The notes below the pieces were generated by a model. The model had not been told where the DNA came from, searched no databases, and was given only the letters and a program-made list of their open reading frames with translations. Below, one piece after another: positions 43,271 to 53,299 of a stretch of 64,000 nucleotides of DNA (within the stretch, counting starts at the first letter, position 1; each line of letters begins with the position of its first letter). This DNA comes from CAIWHR01 sp963709525. Lineage in GTDB: Bacteria > Pseudomonadota > Gammaproteobacteria > Burkholderiales > Casimicrobiaceae. Made by a program: the position numbers and the translations under genes. Where the stretch lies: positions 3,518 through 67,517 of the forward strand of contig CAVPXB010000018.1 of the NCBI GenBank assembly GCA_963709525.1. The letters run 5' to 3'.

Positions 43271-44545
43271 ATGAGCCGCAACGACGAACTCTTCGCCCGC
43301 GCCCAGCGCACCATCCCCGGCGGGGTCAACTCGCCCGTCCGCGCCTTTCGCTCGGTCGGCGGCACGCCGCGTTTTTTCGAGCGCGGCGAGGGCCCGTATC
43401 TGTGGGACGTCGACGGCAGGAAATACATCGACTACGTGGGCTCCTGGGGACCGGCGATTCTCGGACACGCGCACCCCGCGGTCGTGCGCGCGGTGATCGA
43501 AGCGGCGCCAAGGGGACTGTCGTTCGGCGCGCCGACCGAGATCGAGATCGAGATGGCCGAGACGCTCGCGCGCCTGCTGCCGTCGATCGAGATGGTGCGC
43601 CTCGTCTCCTCCGGCACCGAGGCGACGATGTCGGCGCTGCGGCTCGCCCGCGGCTACACCGGGCGCAGCAAGATCGTGAAGTTCGAGGGCTGCTACCACG
43701 GCCACGGCGACAGCCTGCTGGTGAAGGCCGGGTCGGGTGCGCTCACCTTCGGCCAGCCGTCGTCGGCGGGGGTGCCGGCGGCGATCGCCAACGAGACCAT
43801 CGTGCTGCCCTACAACGACCTTGCGGCGGCGGAAGCGATGTTCAAGGCGGACGGCGACGACATCGCCTGCGTGATCGTCGAGCCCATCGTCGGCAACATG
43901 AACCTCATCATGCCGCGAAGCGACTTCCTGCCCGGTTTGCGGGCGTTGTGCGACAAATACGGCGCGGTGCTGATATTCGACGAGGTGATGACCGGCTTCC
44001 GGGTCCACCCGCAGGGCGTCCAGGGGCTCTTCGGCATCACGCCGGACCTGACGACGCTGGGCAAGGTCATCGGCGGCGGCATGCCCGTCGGCGCCTTCGG
44101 CGGCAAGCGCGCGATCATGGAGAAGATCGCGCCGCTCGGCCCGGTCTACCAGGCGGGGACGCTGTCGGGCAATCCGGTGGCCGTCGCTGCGGGCCTCGCG
44201 ACGCTGAAGGAGATCCAGGCGCCCGGCTTCTACGATCGCCTGGCCGCGACGACCCGATCGCTGTGCGATGGCCTCACGGCGGCGGCAGCGCGCGCCGGCG
44301 TGCCGTTCGCCGCCAACAGCGTGGGCGGCATGTTCGGGCTCTATTTCGCGGCCGCGGTGCCGGACACCTACGACACGGTGATGGCCTGCGACAAGGCGCG
44401 CTTCAACCGCTTTTTCCACGCCATGCTCGACGCGGGCGTCTATCTGGCGCCGAGCGCGTTCGAGGCCGGGTTCGTCTCGGCGGCGCATACCGACGACGAT
44501 ATCGCGACCACCCTCGCGCGGGCCGGGAAGGCGTTTCTCGTCTGA
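43271..44545 (+). CDS. hemL: Glutamate-1-semialdehyde 2,1-aminomutase
   Basis: 424 residues, PLP aminotransferase class III. Lys is in LTTLGKVIGGGMPVGAFGG; IPGGVNSPVRAFRSVGGTPRFF at the N-terminus and GCYHGHGDSLLVKAGSGALTFGQPSS are HemL hallmarks. It makes 5-aminolevulinate in the C5 pathway of heme synthesis. Intact and in frame. Confidence 0.96.
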   Translation: MSRNDELFARAQRTIPGGVNSPVRAFRSVGGTPRFFERGEGPYLWDVDGRKYIDYVGSWGPAILGHAHPAVVRAVIEAAPRGLSFGAPTEIEIEMAETLARLLPSIEMVRLVSSGTEATMSALRLARGYTGRSKIVKFEGCYHGHGDSLLVKAGSGALTFGQPSSAGVPAAIANETIVLPYNDLAAAEAMFKADGDDIACVIVEPIVGNMNLIMPRSDFLPGLRALCDKYGAVLIFDEVMTGFRVHPQGVQGLFGITPDLTTLGKVIGGGMPVGAFGGKRAIMEKIAPLGPVYQAGTLSGNPVAVAAGLATLKEIQAPGFYDRLAATTRSLCDGLTAAAARAGVPFAANSVGGMFGLYFAAAVPDTYDTVMACDKARFNRFFHAMLDAGVYLAPSAFEAGFVSAAHTDDDIATTLARAGKAFLV

Positions 44546-44827
44546 TGGCGCGTTCGCGACTCGCATTGCCGCCCGCGATTCCGCCGGTCGTGGCTGTCTG
44601 ACCCCGAAATCGCGGCGAGCGTCGGGCAGTGGCGACACCCACGGCGAAAACGTCGGGGCATGGCGACAGATTGCACCAAGATTCGCTCGCAAATCATTGA
44701 TTCCTGCGGCTAAATTCGCTGTCGGCGGGGGCGCGCCGTGGTATGATGCTTCGCTCGTTTTGGCAGCGAATTTTCGGATGAATTTCCTGTCCGACAGCGA
44801 CAGCCCTCCATTCTTCCGCGCGAACCC
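44546..44827. other. Intergenic region before the gsp operon
   Basis: No gene recognised. Small repeated motifs with CGGCGA and GTGGCGACA occur. The only regulatory candidate is the extended -10 near 44739. Confidence 0.4.
44739..44747 (+). promoter_or_regulatory. Extended -10 candidate for the gsp operon
   Basis: TGGTATGAT matches an extended -10 (TGn plus TATGAT). There is no strong -35. It lies about 80 bases before the gspE start. Confidence 0.4.
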
Positions 44828-46531
44828 GTGGATATCCCGGCCCGAAAACGTCTAGGCGAAATTCTGATCGAACGCGGCAAGCTCGACGCTGCCGGGCTCG
44901 ACCGCGCGCTGCGACTGCAGCAGGAAACCCCCGAGAAGATCGGCGCGCTGCTGGTCACGCTGGGCCTGTGCGCGCAACGCGACGTTGCCGAAGCGCTGGC
45001 AGCCCAGCTCGGGCTGCCGTTCCTCGAAGCGGCCGGCTATCCCGAATTTCCGATCCTCGAGGAGCGCGTGTCGCCGCGTTTCCTGCGCGAGTCGCGGGCG
45101 CTCCCGGTGCGTGAAAGCGAGACCGAGTTGGCGCTGGCGATGGCCGACCCGACCGACGAATACACGATCGGCGCCTTCCGGATGGTGACCGGCCGCGAGG
45201 TCAAGCCACTGGTGGCCATCCCCACCGATCTCGAAGCCGCGCTGGAACGGCTCTATGGCGCCGGTCGCTCGGCGGTGGGGCAGATTCTCGGCGACGTCGA
45301 GACCCGCGGCGACGACCTGTCCTTCGACGCCGATGTGCAGCAATTGAAGGATCTGGCGGCCGAGGCGCCGGTCATCCGCCTCGTTTCGCTGGTCATCACC
45401 AATGCGCTCGAGGCGCGCGCTTCCGACATCCATTTCGAGCCCTTCGAGAATCGGCTCGTCGTGCGCTATCGCATCGACGGCGTGCTGCACGAAGTCGAAT
45501 CGCCGCCGCGCCGCTTCTCGGCCGCGGTGATCTCGCGCATCAAGATCATGGCCAGCCTCGACATCGCCGAGCGCCGGCTGCCGCAGGACGGGCGCATCCG
45601 GCTGCGCGTGCAGGGCAAGGAGATCGACCTGCGCGTGTCGACGGTGCCGACGATGCACGGCGAGTCGGTGGTGATGCGGATTCTCGACAAGGGTGGCGTC
45701 GCACTCGATTTCAAGAAGCTGGGCTTCGAGGACGACACGCTCAAGATCTTCCTCGACGTGTTGATGCAGCCGCACGGCATTCTGCTCGTCACCGGGCCCA
45801 CGGGTTCCGGCAAGACGACGACGCTCTACACCGCGCTCGATCGCCTCAACAAGCCCGACGTCAAGATCCTCACCGTCGAGGACCCGGTCGAGTACCAGAT
45901 GCCCGGCATCAACCAGATCCAGGTGAAGCCGCAGATCGACCTGACCTTCGCCAACGCGCTGCGCTCGATCGTCCGCCAGGATCCGGACGTCATCATGATC
46001 GGCGAAATCCGCGATCTCGAGACCGCGCAGATCGCCGTGCAGTCGGCGCTCACCGGCCACCTGGTGTTGTCCACCGTGCACACCAACGACGCGGCGGCCA
46101 CCGTCAACCGGCTGCTCGACATGGGGATGGACGACTATCTCCTCACCTCGACGATCATCGGCATCCTCGCCCAGCGCCTGGTGCGCACGCTGTGCGTGCA
46201 TTGCCGCGAGCCGTACACCGCCTTGCCGGAGGTCGTGGCCGAACTGGGGCTGGCGCGCTTCGCGCCCGCGGGCGGCGAGGTCACGCTGTGGCGCGCCAAG
46301 GGCTGCCCGCAGTGCGCGCAAACCGGCTACTCGGGTCGCATCAGCATCATCGAGATCCTGCCGATGACCGATCCGCTGCGCAGTCTGGTGATGAAGCACG
46401 CGACGGCCACCGATCTGCGTGCCGCGGCCGTCGGCGAAGGCATGCAGACGATGTACGAGGACGGCTTGCGCAAAACGGTCAAGGGCGTGACCACGATCGA
46501 GGAAGTGCTGCGCGTCACGCGCGAAGCCTGA
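44828..46531 (+). CDS. gspE: Type II secretion ATPase
   Basis: 567 residues. An MshEN-like N-terminal domain (KRLGEILIERGKLD) precedes the secretion ATPase core: Walker A GPTGSGKTTTLYTALDRL, Asp box ILTVEDPVEYQMPGINQIQV, Walker B region RQDPDVIMIGEIRD, His box HLVLSTVHTNDAA and two zinc Cys pairs (CVHC, CPQC). It powers pseudopilus assembly. GTG start at 44828. A palindromic element separates it from gspF. Confidence 0.94.
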   Translation: MDIPARKRLGEILIERGKLDAAGLDRALRLQQETPEKIGALLVTLGLCAQRDVAEALAAQLGLPFLEAAGYPEFPILEERVSPRFLRESRALPVRESETELALAMADPTDEYTIGAFRMVTGREVKPLVAIPTDLEAALERLYGAGRSAVGQILGDVETRGDDLSFDADVQQLKDLAAEAPVIRLVSLVITNALEARASDIHFEPFENRLVVRYRIDGVLHEVESPPRRFSAAVISRIKIMASLDIAERRLPQDGRIRLRVQGKEIDLRVSTVPTMHGESVVMRILDKGGVALDFKKLGFEDDTLKIFLDVLMQPHGILLVTGPTGSGKTTTLYTALDRLNKPDVKILTVEDPVEYQMPGINQIQVKPQIDLTFANALRSIVRQDPDVIMIGEIRDLETAQIAVQSALTGHLVLSTVHTNDAAATVNRLLDMGMDDYLLTSTIIGILAQRLVRTLCVHCREPYTALPEVVAELGLARFAPAGGEVTLWRAKGCPQCAQTGYSGRISIIEILPMTDPLRSLVMKHATATDLRAAAVGEGMQTMYEDGLRKTVKGVTTIEEVLRVTREA

Positions 46532-46555
46532 ATGCCCATGAGCGCGTCCTTTTGC

Positions 46556-46723
46556 CTAGTACCGCGCCCCATGAGTTTCGCTATGTTCGAACCGCCCCGC
46601 ATCGTCATCGGCTTTGTCGCTCATCCTCGCAATAGCATGGGCTATTGCTGCGGTTCGCTTCGTGCCGCTGCCGCGCGGATGCGGCTCTCGGCATGTACGC
46701 AAACTCATGGGGCGCGGTACTAG
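46556..46723. repeat. 168-bp palindromic element with CTAG ends, copy 2
   Basis: Terminal inverted arms of 23 bases (CTAGTACCGCGCCCCATGAG plus TTT) are perfect; inner segments also pair, and the midpoint is GCAATAGC-ATGG-GCTATTGC as in copy 1. The 33-base core at 46623-46655 is identical to copy 1; arms differ in sequence but both begin and end CTAG. It lies between gspE and gspF and could affect read-through. Confidence 0.85.
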
Positions 46724-46738
46724 CGCGGGCGTAAGGCC

Positions 46739-47980
46739 ATGCCCGTCTATCGCTACAAGGCCGTCAACGCTGCCGGCGAAGTTGCCGCCGGCGAGCTCGA
46801 CGCCGCCAGCGAGAGCGAGATCGTCGGCCGCCTGCGCGACCAGGGCCTGATGCCGATGCAGGTGGTGCCGGCGTCCGGCGCGCTCGCCGCCGCCGCGGCG
46901 CGTGGCCCGGGCAGGGCGCCCCGGCGCTCGTTGTTCGCGCCCCGCAAGGTCACGAGCGATCACCTGATGTCGATGACGCGCGAGCTGGCAACGCTGCTGC
47001 GCGCGGGCTTGCCGCTCGATCGCGCGCTCGAATTGCTGATCGGCCTCGCCTCCACGCCGCTGGTCGCGGCGATGCTGCAGCAGATCCGCGACGACGTGCG
47101 CGGCGGCAAGGCGCTGTCGCAGGCGCTCGATGCGCGACGCGACGTATTCTCGCGCTTCTACGTCAACATCGTCCGTGCCGGCGAGGCCGGCGGCGCGCTC
47201 GGGGTCGTATTGACGCGCCTCGCCGACACGATGGAGCGCAACAAGGAGCTGCGCGAGACCGTGAAGAGCGCGCTCATCTATCCGGTCATCCTCATCGGCG
47301 TCGCCGTGCTGTCGGTGATGGTGCTGCTGATCTGGGTGGTGCCGCAGTTCGAGCAGACGTTTCAACAGGCGGGAAAAGCGCTGCCGTTGCCCACCGAGAT
47401 CGTCGTCGTCGTCGGCACCTTCATGCGCCACTGGTGGTGGGCGGTGGCCATCGGCGTCGCGCTCTGGATCACCTGGATGCGCCGGCACATGAAATCGCCC
47501 AGGGTGCGCGCGCGCTGGGACGCACGCCTGCTCGGCTGGCCGCTCGTCGGCGATCTCGTTACCAAGGTCGAGGTCGCGCGCTTTTCGCGGACGCTGTCCA
47601 CGTTGCTCGGCAACGGCGTCACGCTGCTCGCGGGGCTCGCCATCGTCAAGGAAACGCTGGGCAACAGCGTGCTTGCCAACGCGCTCGATGGCGTGATCGC
47701 GCGTCTGCGTGAAGGCAAGGGTTTCGGCCGGCCGCTGGCCGAAACGGGGCTGTATCCGAAGCTCGCCACGCAGATGATCCTGGTGGGAGAAGAGTCGGGG
47801 CGGCTCGAGGAAATGCTCAACCGCGTGGCCGAGGTCTACGACCGCGAGGTGGCCATGGCGGTCAAGCGCTTCCTTGCGGTGCTCGAACCCGCATTGATAC
47901 TCGGGCTCGCGGTGATGATCGGCGGGATCGTGTTCTCGATCCTGCTGGGCGTGATGGGGATGAGCGAACTCGTCCGGTGA
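46739..47980 (+). CDS. gspF: Type II secretion inner membrane platform protein
   Basis: 413 residues with two GspF/PilC repeats and three helices. N-terminal YRYKAVNAAGEVAAGELDA, first domain MTRELATLLRAGLPLDRAL, second domain FSRTLSTLLGNGVTLLAGL, and the final helix ending LLGVMGMSELVR. It bridges the ATPase and the pseudopilus. Confidence 0.94.
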   Translation: MPVYRYKAVNAAGEVAAGELDAASESEIVGRLRDQGLMPMQVVPASGALAAAAARGPGRAPRRSLFAPRKVTSDHLMSMTRELATLLRAGLPLDRALELLIGLASTPLVAAMLQQIRDDVRGGKALSQALDARRDVFSRFYVNIVRAGEAGGALGVVLTRLADTMERNKELRETVKSALIYPVILIGVAVLSVMVLLIWVVPQFEQTFQQAGKALPLPTEIVVVVGTFMRHWWWAVAIGVALWITWMRRHMKSPRVRARWDARLLGWPLVGDLVTKVEVARFSRTLSTLLGNGVTLLAGLAIVKETLGNSVLANALDGVIARLREGKGFGRPLAETGLYPKLATQMILVGEESGRLEEMLNRVAEVYDREVAMAVKRFLAVLEPALILGLAVMIGGIVFSILLGVMGMSELVR

Positions 47981-48055
47981 TTTCTGTCTAACCCTTGCCA
48001 ACGAAGGGTCACAGGGTGGCCGTGGCGAGGCAATTCTTGCTGGAAGGAAGCAAAC

Positions 48056-48490
48056 ATGAGCATTCGAATCCGACATCGCGCGCGCCAGTCCGGCATGACG
48101 CTGATCGAAATCCTCGTCGTGCTGGTGCTGATCGGCATCGTGCTGGGCATCGTCGGCGGCAACTTCATCGGCAAGGGCGAAAAGGCCAAGGCGGACGCGG
48201 CGAGGATCGAAATCGGCCAGATCTCGCAGACGCTGGACCTCTACAAGCTCGAGATCGGCCGCTACCCGTCGTCGCAGGACGGCCTGCAGGCGCTGATCAG
48301 CGCGCCGGCCGGCACCGCCAACTGGAACGGCCCGTACTGGAAGAAGAACACGCTGCCCAAGGATCCCTGGGGCAACGAGTACAAATACCTGTCGCCGGGG
48401 ACGAAGGGCCCGTACGACATCATCTCGCTCGGCGCCGATGGCAAGGAAGGCGGCGAGGGCGTCGACAAGGACATCTCGAGCGCGCAATGA
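48056..48490 (+). CDS. gspG: Major pseudopilin
   Basis: 144 residues. Prepilin leader ends QSG before MTLIEILVVLVLIGIVLG, with Glu at +5; mature part has the calcium-loop style PKDPWGNEYKYLSPG and LGADGKEGGEGVDKDI, standard for GspG. It builds the pseudopilus after processing by a prepilin peptidase not encoded here. Confidence 0.95.
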   Translation: MSIRIRHRARQSGMTLIEILVVLVLIGIVLGIVGGNFIGKGEKAKADAARIEIGQISQTLDLYKLEIGRYPSSQDGLQALISAPAGTANWNGPYWKKNTLPKDPWGNEYKYLSPGTKGPYDIISLGADGKEGGEGVDKDISSAQ

Positions 48491-48963
48491 TCGCCCGCGC
48501 GTCACCTCCCGACCGGCATGCGCGCGGTGCAACACGCGGGGTGACGCTGCTCGAACTCCTGATCGTGCTGTCGCTGATGGCGATCGTCGCGGCGATGGTG
48601 TATCCGCGGATCGGGAGCGGCGTGTCGACGACCGAGTTGAAGAGCGCCGCGCGGCAGATGGCAGCGGCATTGCGCCTGGCGCGCAGCGATGCGCTGGCGA
48701 CGCGGCGCGAGTCCTTCGTGAGCATCGATCTCGAGCGGCGCGTGTTCCGCGTCGATCGCGACCCGCGCGAGATCGCGTTGCCGAAGGACGTCGAGTTGAA
48801 GCTCTTCACCGCGCAGAGCGATCTAATTTCCGACAAGGCCGGGGCCATCCGTTTCTACCCCGATGGAGGCTCGAACGGCGGCCGGGTGACGATGGCCGCG
48901 GGCGAGCGCAAGTACGAGGTGGACGTCGACTGGCTGACCGGCCGGGTCGCGATCCTCGATTGA
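48487..48963 (+). CDS. gspH: Minor pseudopilin GspH
   Basis: 158 residues. Prepilin cleavage site RG before VTLLELLIVLSLMAIVAAM with Glu at +5; AARQMAAALRLARSDALATRRE follows, typical of GspH. Start ATG overlaps the gspG stop (ATGA). Confidence 0.9.
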   Translation: MIARASPPDRHARGATRGVTLLELLIVLSLMAIVAAMVYPRIGSGVSTTELKSAARQMAAALRLARSDALATRRESFVSIDLERRVFRVDRDPREIALPKDVELKLFTAQSDLISDKAGAIRFYPDGGSNGGRVTMAAGERKYEVDVDWLTGRVAILD

Positions 48964-48966
48964 CCG

Positions 48967-49422
48967 ATGCGCATGCCATCGCACCGCACTCGATACTCCG
49001 CGCAGCGTCGCCAGAGCCGCGGCTTTTCGCTGCTGGAGGTGCTGGTCGCGTTCGTCATCCTGTCGCTGGTCGCGACGGCGCTGTTCCGCCTGTTCGCGGG
49101 CTCGCTCGCCAACGTCAGCGCCGCCGACGAGTACAGCCGGGTGGTGCTGGTCGCGGACAGCGTGCTGGCCGAAACCGCAAGCGCCAGGCCGCTGCGCGAA
49201 GGCACGCGTTCGGGGTCGGTCGAGGATGGCGGCATCGAGTGGACCGCCAGCGTCACGCCCTGGGTTCCTCCGGGCACCGAGCCCGAAGTCGAGCGCGCGT
49301 CGGAGTCGCTGCCGACGCGCCTCTACCGCGTCGTCGTCGAGGTGACATTTCCGTCGCCGGTCGGCGGCCGCCGCAGTTTCGCGCTGGCGACCACGCGCAT
49401 CGGTGCCCGGGAGTCGCGATGA
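48967..49422 (+). CDS. gspI: Minor pseudopilin GspI
   Basis: 151 residues. Prepilin site SRG before FSLLEVLVAFVILSLVATAL with Glu at +5, and the short mature domain expected of GspI. Starts four bases after gspH and overlaps gspJ (ATGA). Last intact frame before the indel-rich stretch. Confidence 0.9.
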   Translation: MRMPSHRTRYSAQRRQSRGFSLLEVLVAFVILSLVATALFRLFAGSLANVSAADEYSRVVLVADSVLAETASARPLREGTRSGSVEDGGIEWTASVTPWVPPGTEPEVERASESLPTRLYRVVVEVTFPSPVGGRRSFALATTRIGARESR

Positions 49423-50103
49423 ATCGTCGATCCGGCTGCGAATCCGGCTTCACGCTGCTTGAACTCGTCGATCGCGCTGCTGCTGTTCGCCATCATGGGT
49501 TCGGTGCTCGTGGGTTCGGTGTCGCTTTCGGCGCGCAGCTGGGACAGCGGCGAGGCCAAGGCCGGCGAGGTGTCCGAGATGCGGCAAACGCAGGAGTTCC
49601 TGCGCGGGCAACTGTCGGCCCAGTACCCGCAACGCATCCGCAAGGCGGTGGGTCTGCCGCTGATGTTTGGCGGCGAACGCGACGAAATCCGTTACACCGC
49701 GGCCCTGCCGCCGCGGGTCATCGACGGCGGCGTGTTCTTTTTCCGGCTGGTGCTGGCACGTGCCGGGACCAGCAACGAACTGGTGCTGGAGCGCGTGATC
49801 CCCGAACCCGATGCCGTGGAGGAGCCGCGGTTCGACAAGCCCGAGCGCTCGGTGCTGGCGAAGGGGATTGCCGAACTGAAGATCGGGTATTTTGGCCGCG
49901 ATGCCAATTCGCAAGCGGACAGCGAGCCGTCATGGCGCGACCGCTGGGAAGACCGGCAGCGCTTGCCCGAACTCATCCGCGTCGAGGTCAGGCCCGAGCG
50001 TGGTCCGGCGTGGCCGGTGCTGGTGGTCGAGCCGCGTCGCGCGCCCGAGGCGGGGTGTCGCGCCTGGGATCCGGCACGCGGCGTCTGCGCGGGGATGGGG
50101 TGA
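49419..50103 (+). CDS. gspJ: Minor pseudopilin GspJ, frame broken near 49465
   Basis: ATG 49419 begins MNRRSGCESGFTLLELV, the prepilin signal; the helix continues SIALLLFAIMGSVLVGSV in the next frame. Removing one base near GTCGATCGC (49465) would restore ELVIALLL. The mature part RSWDSGEAKAGEVSEMRQTQEFLRGQL fits GspJ. Stop overlaps gspK ATG. Confidence 0.85.
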
Positions 50104-51162
50104 TGCGCATGCGGATGATTCCATGTAGGAGCGGCTTCAGCCGCGATTCGACAATTCGCACGGCACATTCGCGGCTGAAGCCGCTCCTACAGCCGATACC
50201 GCAACGTGCCGCCAGATATGGAGGACGCCAGCGCGGCATCGCGCTGATCGTGGTGCTGTGGCTCACGATGCTCCTGACCGTCATCGGCAGCGGGTTCGCG
50301 TTCAGCATGCGCAGCGAGGCGCTGTCCGCGCGCAACGCCTTGTCGCTGGCACAGGTGCGGGCGATTGCCGACGGCGCTGTCGAACGCGTCGCTTTCGAGC
50401 TGCAACGGCCGCGCAATCTTGCCGACATCTGGTTGGCCGACGGCCAGGCGCACACCTGGACGGATGGCGAGGTGACGATCGTCGCGCGTGCCGTCGACGA
50501 GTCCGCGAAGATCGATCTCAACATGGCCCCCGAGCCGCTGCTCAAGGGGCTCCTGACGGCGGTCGGCGGACTCGATGCGGACGCCGCCCAGAAGCTCGTC
50601 GATGCCATCGTCGACTGGCGCGATCCGGACGATTTGCGTCGCCCCAACGGCGCGGAAGAGTCCGATTACCGCGCGGCCGGCCGCAGCTATCGACCCGCAA
50701 CGCGTCGTTCGAAACCGTGGGCGAGCTGCGGCGCGTGCTGGGAATGACGCCGGCGCTGTTCGCGCGGATCGCGGAGGCGCTCACCGTCTATTCGTACCGG
50801 CGCGCGGAATCAATGCGGCGACCGCCTCCCGCGACGTGTTGCTCGCGCTGCCCGGCGTGACCGCCGACGTCGTCGATACGTTCCTGGCGCACGCAGGAAG
50901 CCCGGCGAACCGGCTGCCGGTTCCGCCGTTCCCGCAGGCGCAGGGGTTCGGCGGCGGCGCGATCCCGGTCTGGCGGATCAGGCGCGAGGCGCGGCTGCCC
51001 GATGGTGTAACCTTCATCCGCGATGCGGTGCTGCGTCCGTCGGCGGATCCGCAGCGGCCGGTGGTCGTGCTGCTCTGGCAGGAGGGCGCGCCCCGCCGCC
51101 GGCCCGAACCCTGCCGCCGCCACCGAGACGCAATGCAGAAGCGATGGAACAGGCAACCTTGA
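50103..51162 (+). CDS. gspK: Pseudopilin GspK, REP insertion near start and several frame breaks
   Basis: The core GIALIVVLWLTMLLTVIGSG and ARAVDESAKIDLNMAPEPLL, DAIVDWRDPDDLRRPNGAE match GspK. The frame shifts near 50690 (then ASFETVGELRRVLGMTPALF) and near 50808 (then GINAATASRDVLLALPGVT), and probably near 51095. The N-terminal 30 residues before RQRGIAL are a translated REP pair (50125-50190). GspK caps the pseudopilus tip. Confidence 0.8.
50125..50190. repeat. Inverted REP pair inside the gspK 5' end
   Basis: GTAGGAGCGGCTTCAGCCGC (50125-50144) and its reverse complement at 50171-50190 are separated by about 25 bases. The pair is in frame with gspK, giving CRSGFSRD...RLKPLLQ, the usual translation of this repeat family. 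Confidence 0.9.
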
Positions 51163-52685
51163 TTTGCGCAGGCGGCTGCGCGATCTCGCGCACGGCTCGG
51201 ACTCCGCGCGTTCTGGCGCTGGTGGGTGGGCGAGCTCGCGCCGTTGGTCCCGTCGGCACCGCGCAACGCGGTGCGGCGTCGCCGCGCTCGGCCGGTGCTG
51301 GCGTTCGATGCGGACGTCGCCGTGTTGTGGGTGCCGCGGCGTCGCGAGGGCGCGCTGGGCTCAGCGGAAGTCGCGCGCATCCCGCTGGCCGGCGACCCGG
51401 CGGCGGTCGCCAGGCCGGGCGCGCAGCGATCGATGCGCTGCCGCGATGGAGAATGGCGGCTCGAGGCGCTGCGGCCGCCAAAGTCGCCGTCGCGCTGCCG
51501 CGGTCGCAGGTCTTGCGCAAGACCATCGTGCTCCCTGCGGCGGTCGAGGAAAACCTCGGACAGGCGCTCGCCTGGGACCTCGACCGTCACACGCCGTTCA
51601 AGCCCGAGGAGGTCTATTTCGACGCGGTCGTCATCGGACGCGATCCGCGAAGAAGGAAATCCGCGTCGACTGGGCGGCGGCGCTGCCGACGGTCGTGGAT
51701 CAGGCGCGGCGGCGGGCGGAAAGCTGGGGCGCGATTGTCGTCGGCGTGACGCCGGAGGCCGCCGTGCAGGGCCCGGCGCAGGCCGCCCGGACGCGCTCAA
51801 TCTGCTGCCGGATGACGGAGCGGCCCGAGACCGCGGCGTGGCGCCGGCTGGGCATCTGGGTGCCGCTCGTGCTGATCGCGGCGGTCGCCGCTGGTCGCGG
51901 TCGCGCTCCCGATCTGGCAGAAGCGCGGGTACGCCATCGACCTGATGCAGCTCGCCAAGCAGGCGCGCGTGCAGGCCGATGCGTCGACGCGCTGCGCGAG
52001 CAACTCGAGCGGCTCACCGGCGACTACAACTTCGCCCTGCAGAAGAAATACGCGTTCCCGCCGCCGTGCAGCTGGTCGAGGACGTCACCAGGCTGCTCCC
52101 CGACGACACCTGGCTGACGCAGTTCGAGATGAAGAGCGCGGCCAGGGGCAAGGAAGCGCGGCGCGAAATCCGGCTGCGCGGCGAGAGCGCGAATGCGGGG
52201 CGGCTCATTTCGCTGCTCGAGGAGTCGAAAGCTGTTCGAGCAGGCGGCGCCGCGGTCGCCGACGACGAAGATCCAGCCCGGCCCGGGCGAGATTTTCGAC
52301 CTGAGCGCGCAGCTGAAGCCGCTGCCGCCGCCGCAGCCGGTCGAGCTGGCGAGCCCGCGGGCAGGGAGGCGCGCGCCCGCCCGCGTCCGCTGCCACTCCA
52401 CCGGCGCCGCCGCCGCGCCCGCGGCGCCCGCACGCCATCGGCGGCGACGGGCCAGTGCGCCGCCGGCGCCAGCGCCGCACCGGTGAAGCCGGCAGGCACC
52501 AGCCCCGCCGGCCGTTCCGGCGCCTGCCGCCGCGGCGCCGCCGAGAACGTCGCCGCACCCCGGCGCGCCGCCGTGCCGCACCGCCAATGCCGCCTCGCGC
52601 CCGCAGTCGGCGGCGGCTGAGCCGTCGGGTCCGGCCGTACCGGCGCGGCGACGGCTCCCGCCGAACGGGGAGGACGTCGCCATGA
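51144..52685 (+). CDS. gspL: Type II secretion protein GspL (PilM/PilN-like), many frame breaks
   Basis: Pieces in several frames reconstruct one protein: RRRLRDLAHGS, WWVGELAPLVPSAPRNAV, ALPRSQVLRKTIVLPAAVEE, LAWDLDRHTPFKPEEVYFDAV, LNLLPDD, AAWRRLGIWVPLVLIAAVA (membrane helix), LTGDYNFALQKKYAF, VEDVTRLLPDDTWLTQFEMK. This is a PilM-like cytoplasmic half and PilN-like periplasmic half, as in GspL. At least seven single-base breaks are needed; one is a missing G near 51161. The C-terminus is Pro/Ala-rich. Confidence 0.75.
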
Positions 52686-53299
52686 ACGCGGCGATCGCCA
52701 GGCTTGCCCCGTCGCAGCAGCGCGCGCTCGCGGTCGCGCTGCTCGTTGTCGCGGCGGTGCTGGCGCTGTCGGTCGTGCTGCTGCCGCTCTATTTGCTGCA
52801 CAGGCACTACGACGACACGATCGCGGACGTCTCCGACCGGCTCGAACGCTATCGCCGCGTCGCCGCGCAGGCGCCCGAGTACCGCAAGGCGCTCGACGCG
52901 ATGCGCGAGAAGGACGGGCGCCGCTTCTTCCTCAAGAACACCGCGCCGAATCTCGCCGGCGCCGAGCTGCAGGAACTAGGTCCGCGCCGCGATCGAGGGC
53001 AACGGCGGGCGCATCACCACCAGCCAGAACCAGGGACCCGGGACGACGGTCGGTTCCGGCAGATCGTCGTCACCGTGCAGTTCTTCGCGTCGACGCCGGC
53101 GCTGCAGAAGATCCTGTACGCGATCGAGGCGCAGCCGCCGTATCTCGTGGTCGACAGCATGTCCATGCGGCCGCTCAACGCGTTCCGCGGATTCAAGCCC
53201 GCGCCCGGCCAGGAGCCCGAAGATCAACGTGCAGCTCGACGTCGCCGGATACGCGTTCGCCGAGCCCGGAAAGCCGACAGGGAAGGTGAACGCCCATGA
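52682..53299 (+). CDS. gspM: Type II secretion protein GspM, frame breaks
   Basis: One N-terminal helix (AVALLVVAAVLALSVVLLPLYLL) and a short coiled region with FFLKNTAPNLAGAELQE in frame from 52682; the continuation IVVTVQFFASTPALQKILYAIEAQPPYLVVDSM and SMRPLNAFRG fits GspMb, with breaks near 52978 and 53038 and another near 53220. Start overlaps the gspL end. Confidence 0.75.
   Translation: MNAAIARLAPSQQRALAVALLVVAAVLALSVVLLPLYLLHRHYDDTIADVSDRLERYRRVAAQAPEYRKALDAMREKDGRRFFLKNTAPNLAGAELQELGPRRDRGQRRAHHHQPEPGTRDDGRFRQIVVTVQFFASTPALQKILYAIEAQPPYLVVDSMSMRPLNAFRGFKPAPGQEPEDQRAARRRRIRVRRARKADREGERP

Noticed and set aside
46532..46738. A small open frame between gspE and gspF
   Set aside because: It is a translation of the palindromic element and has no protein family features.
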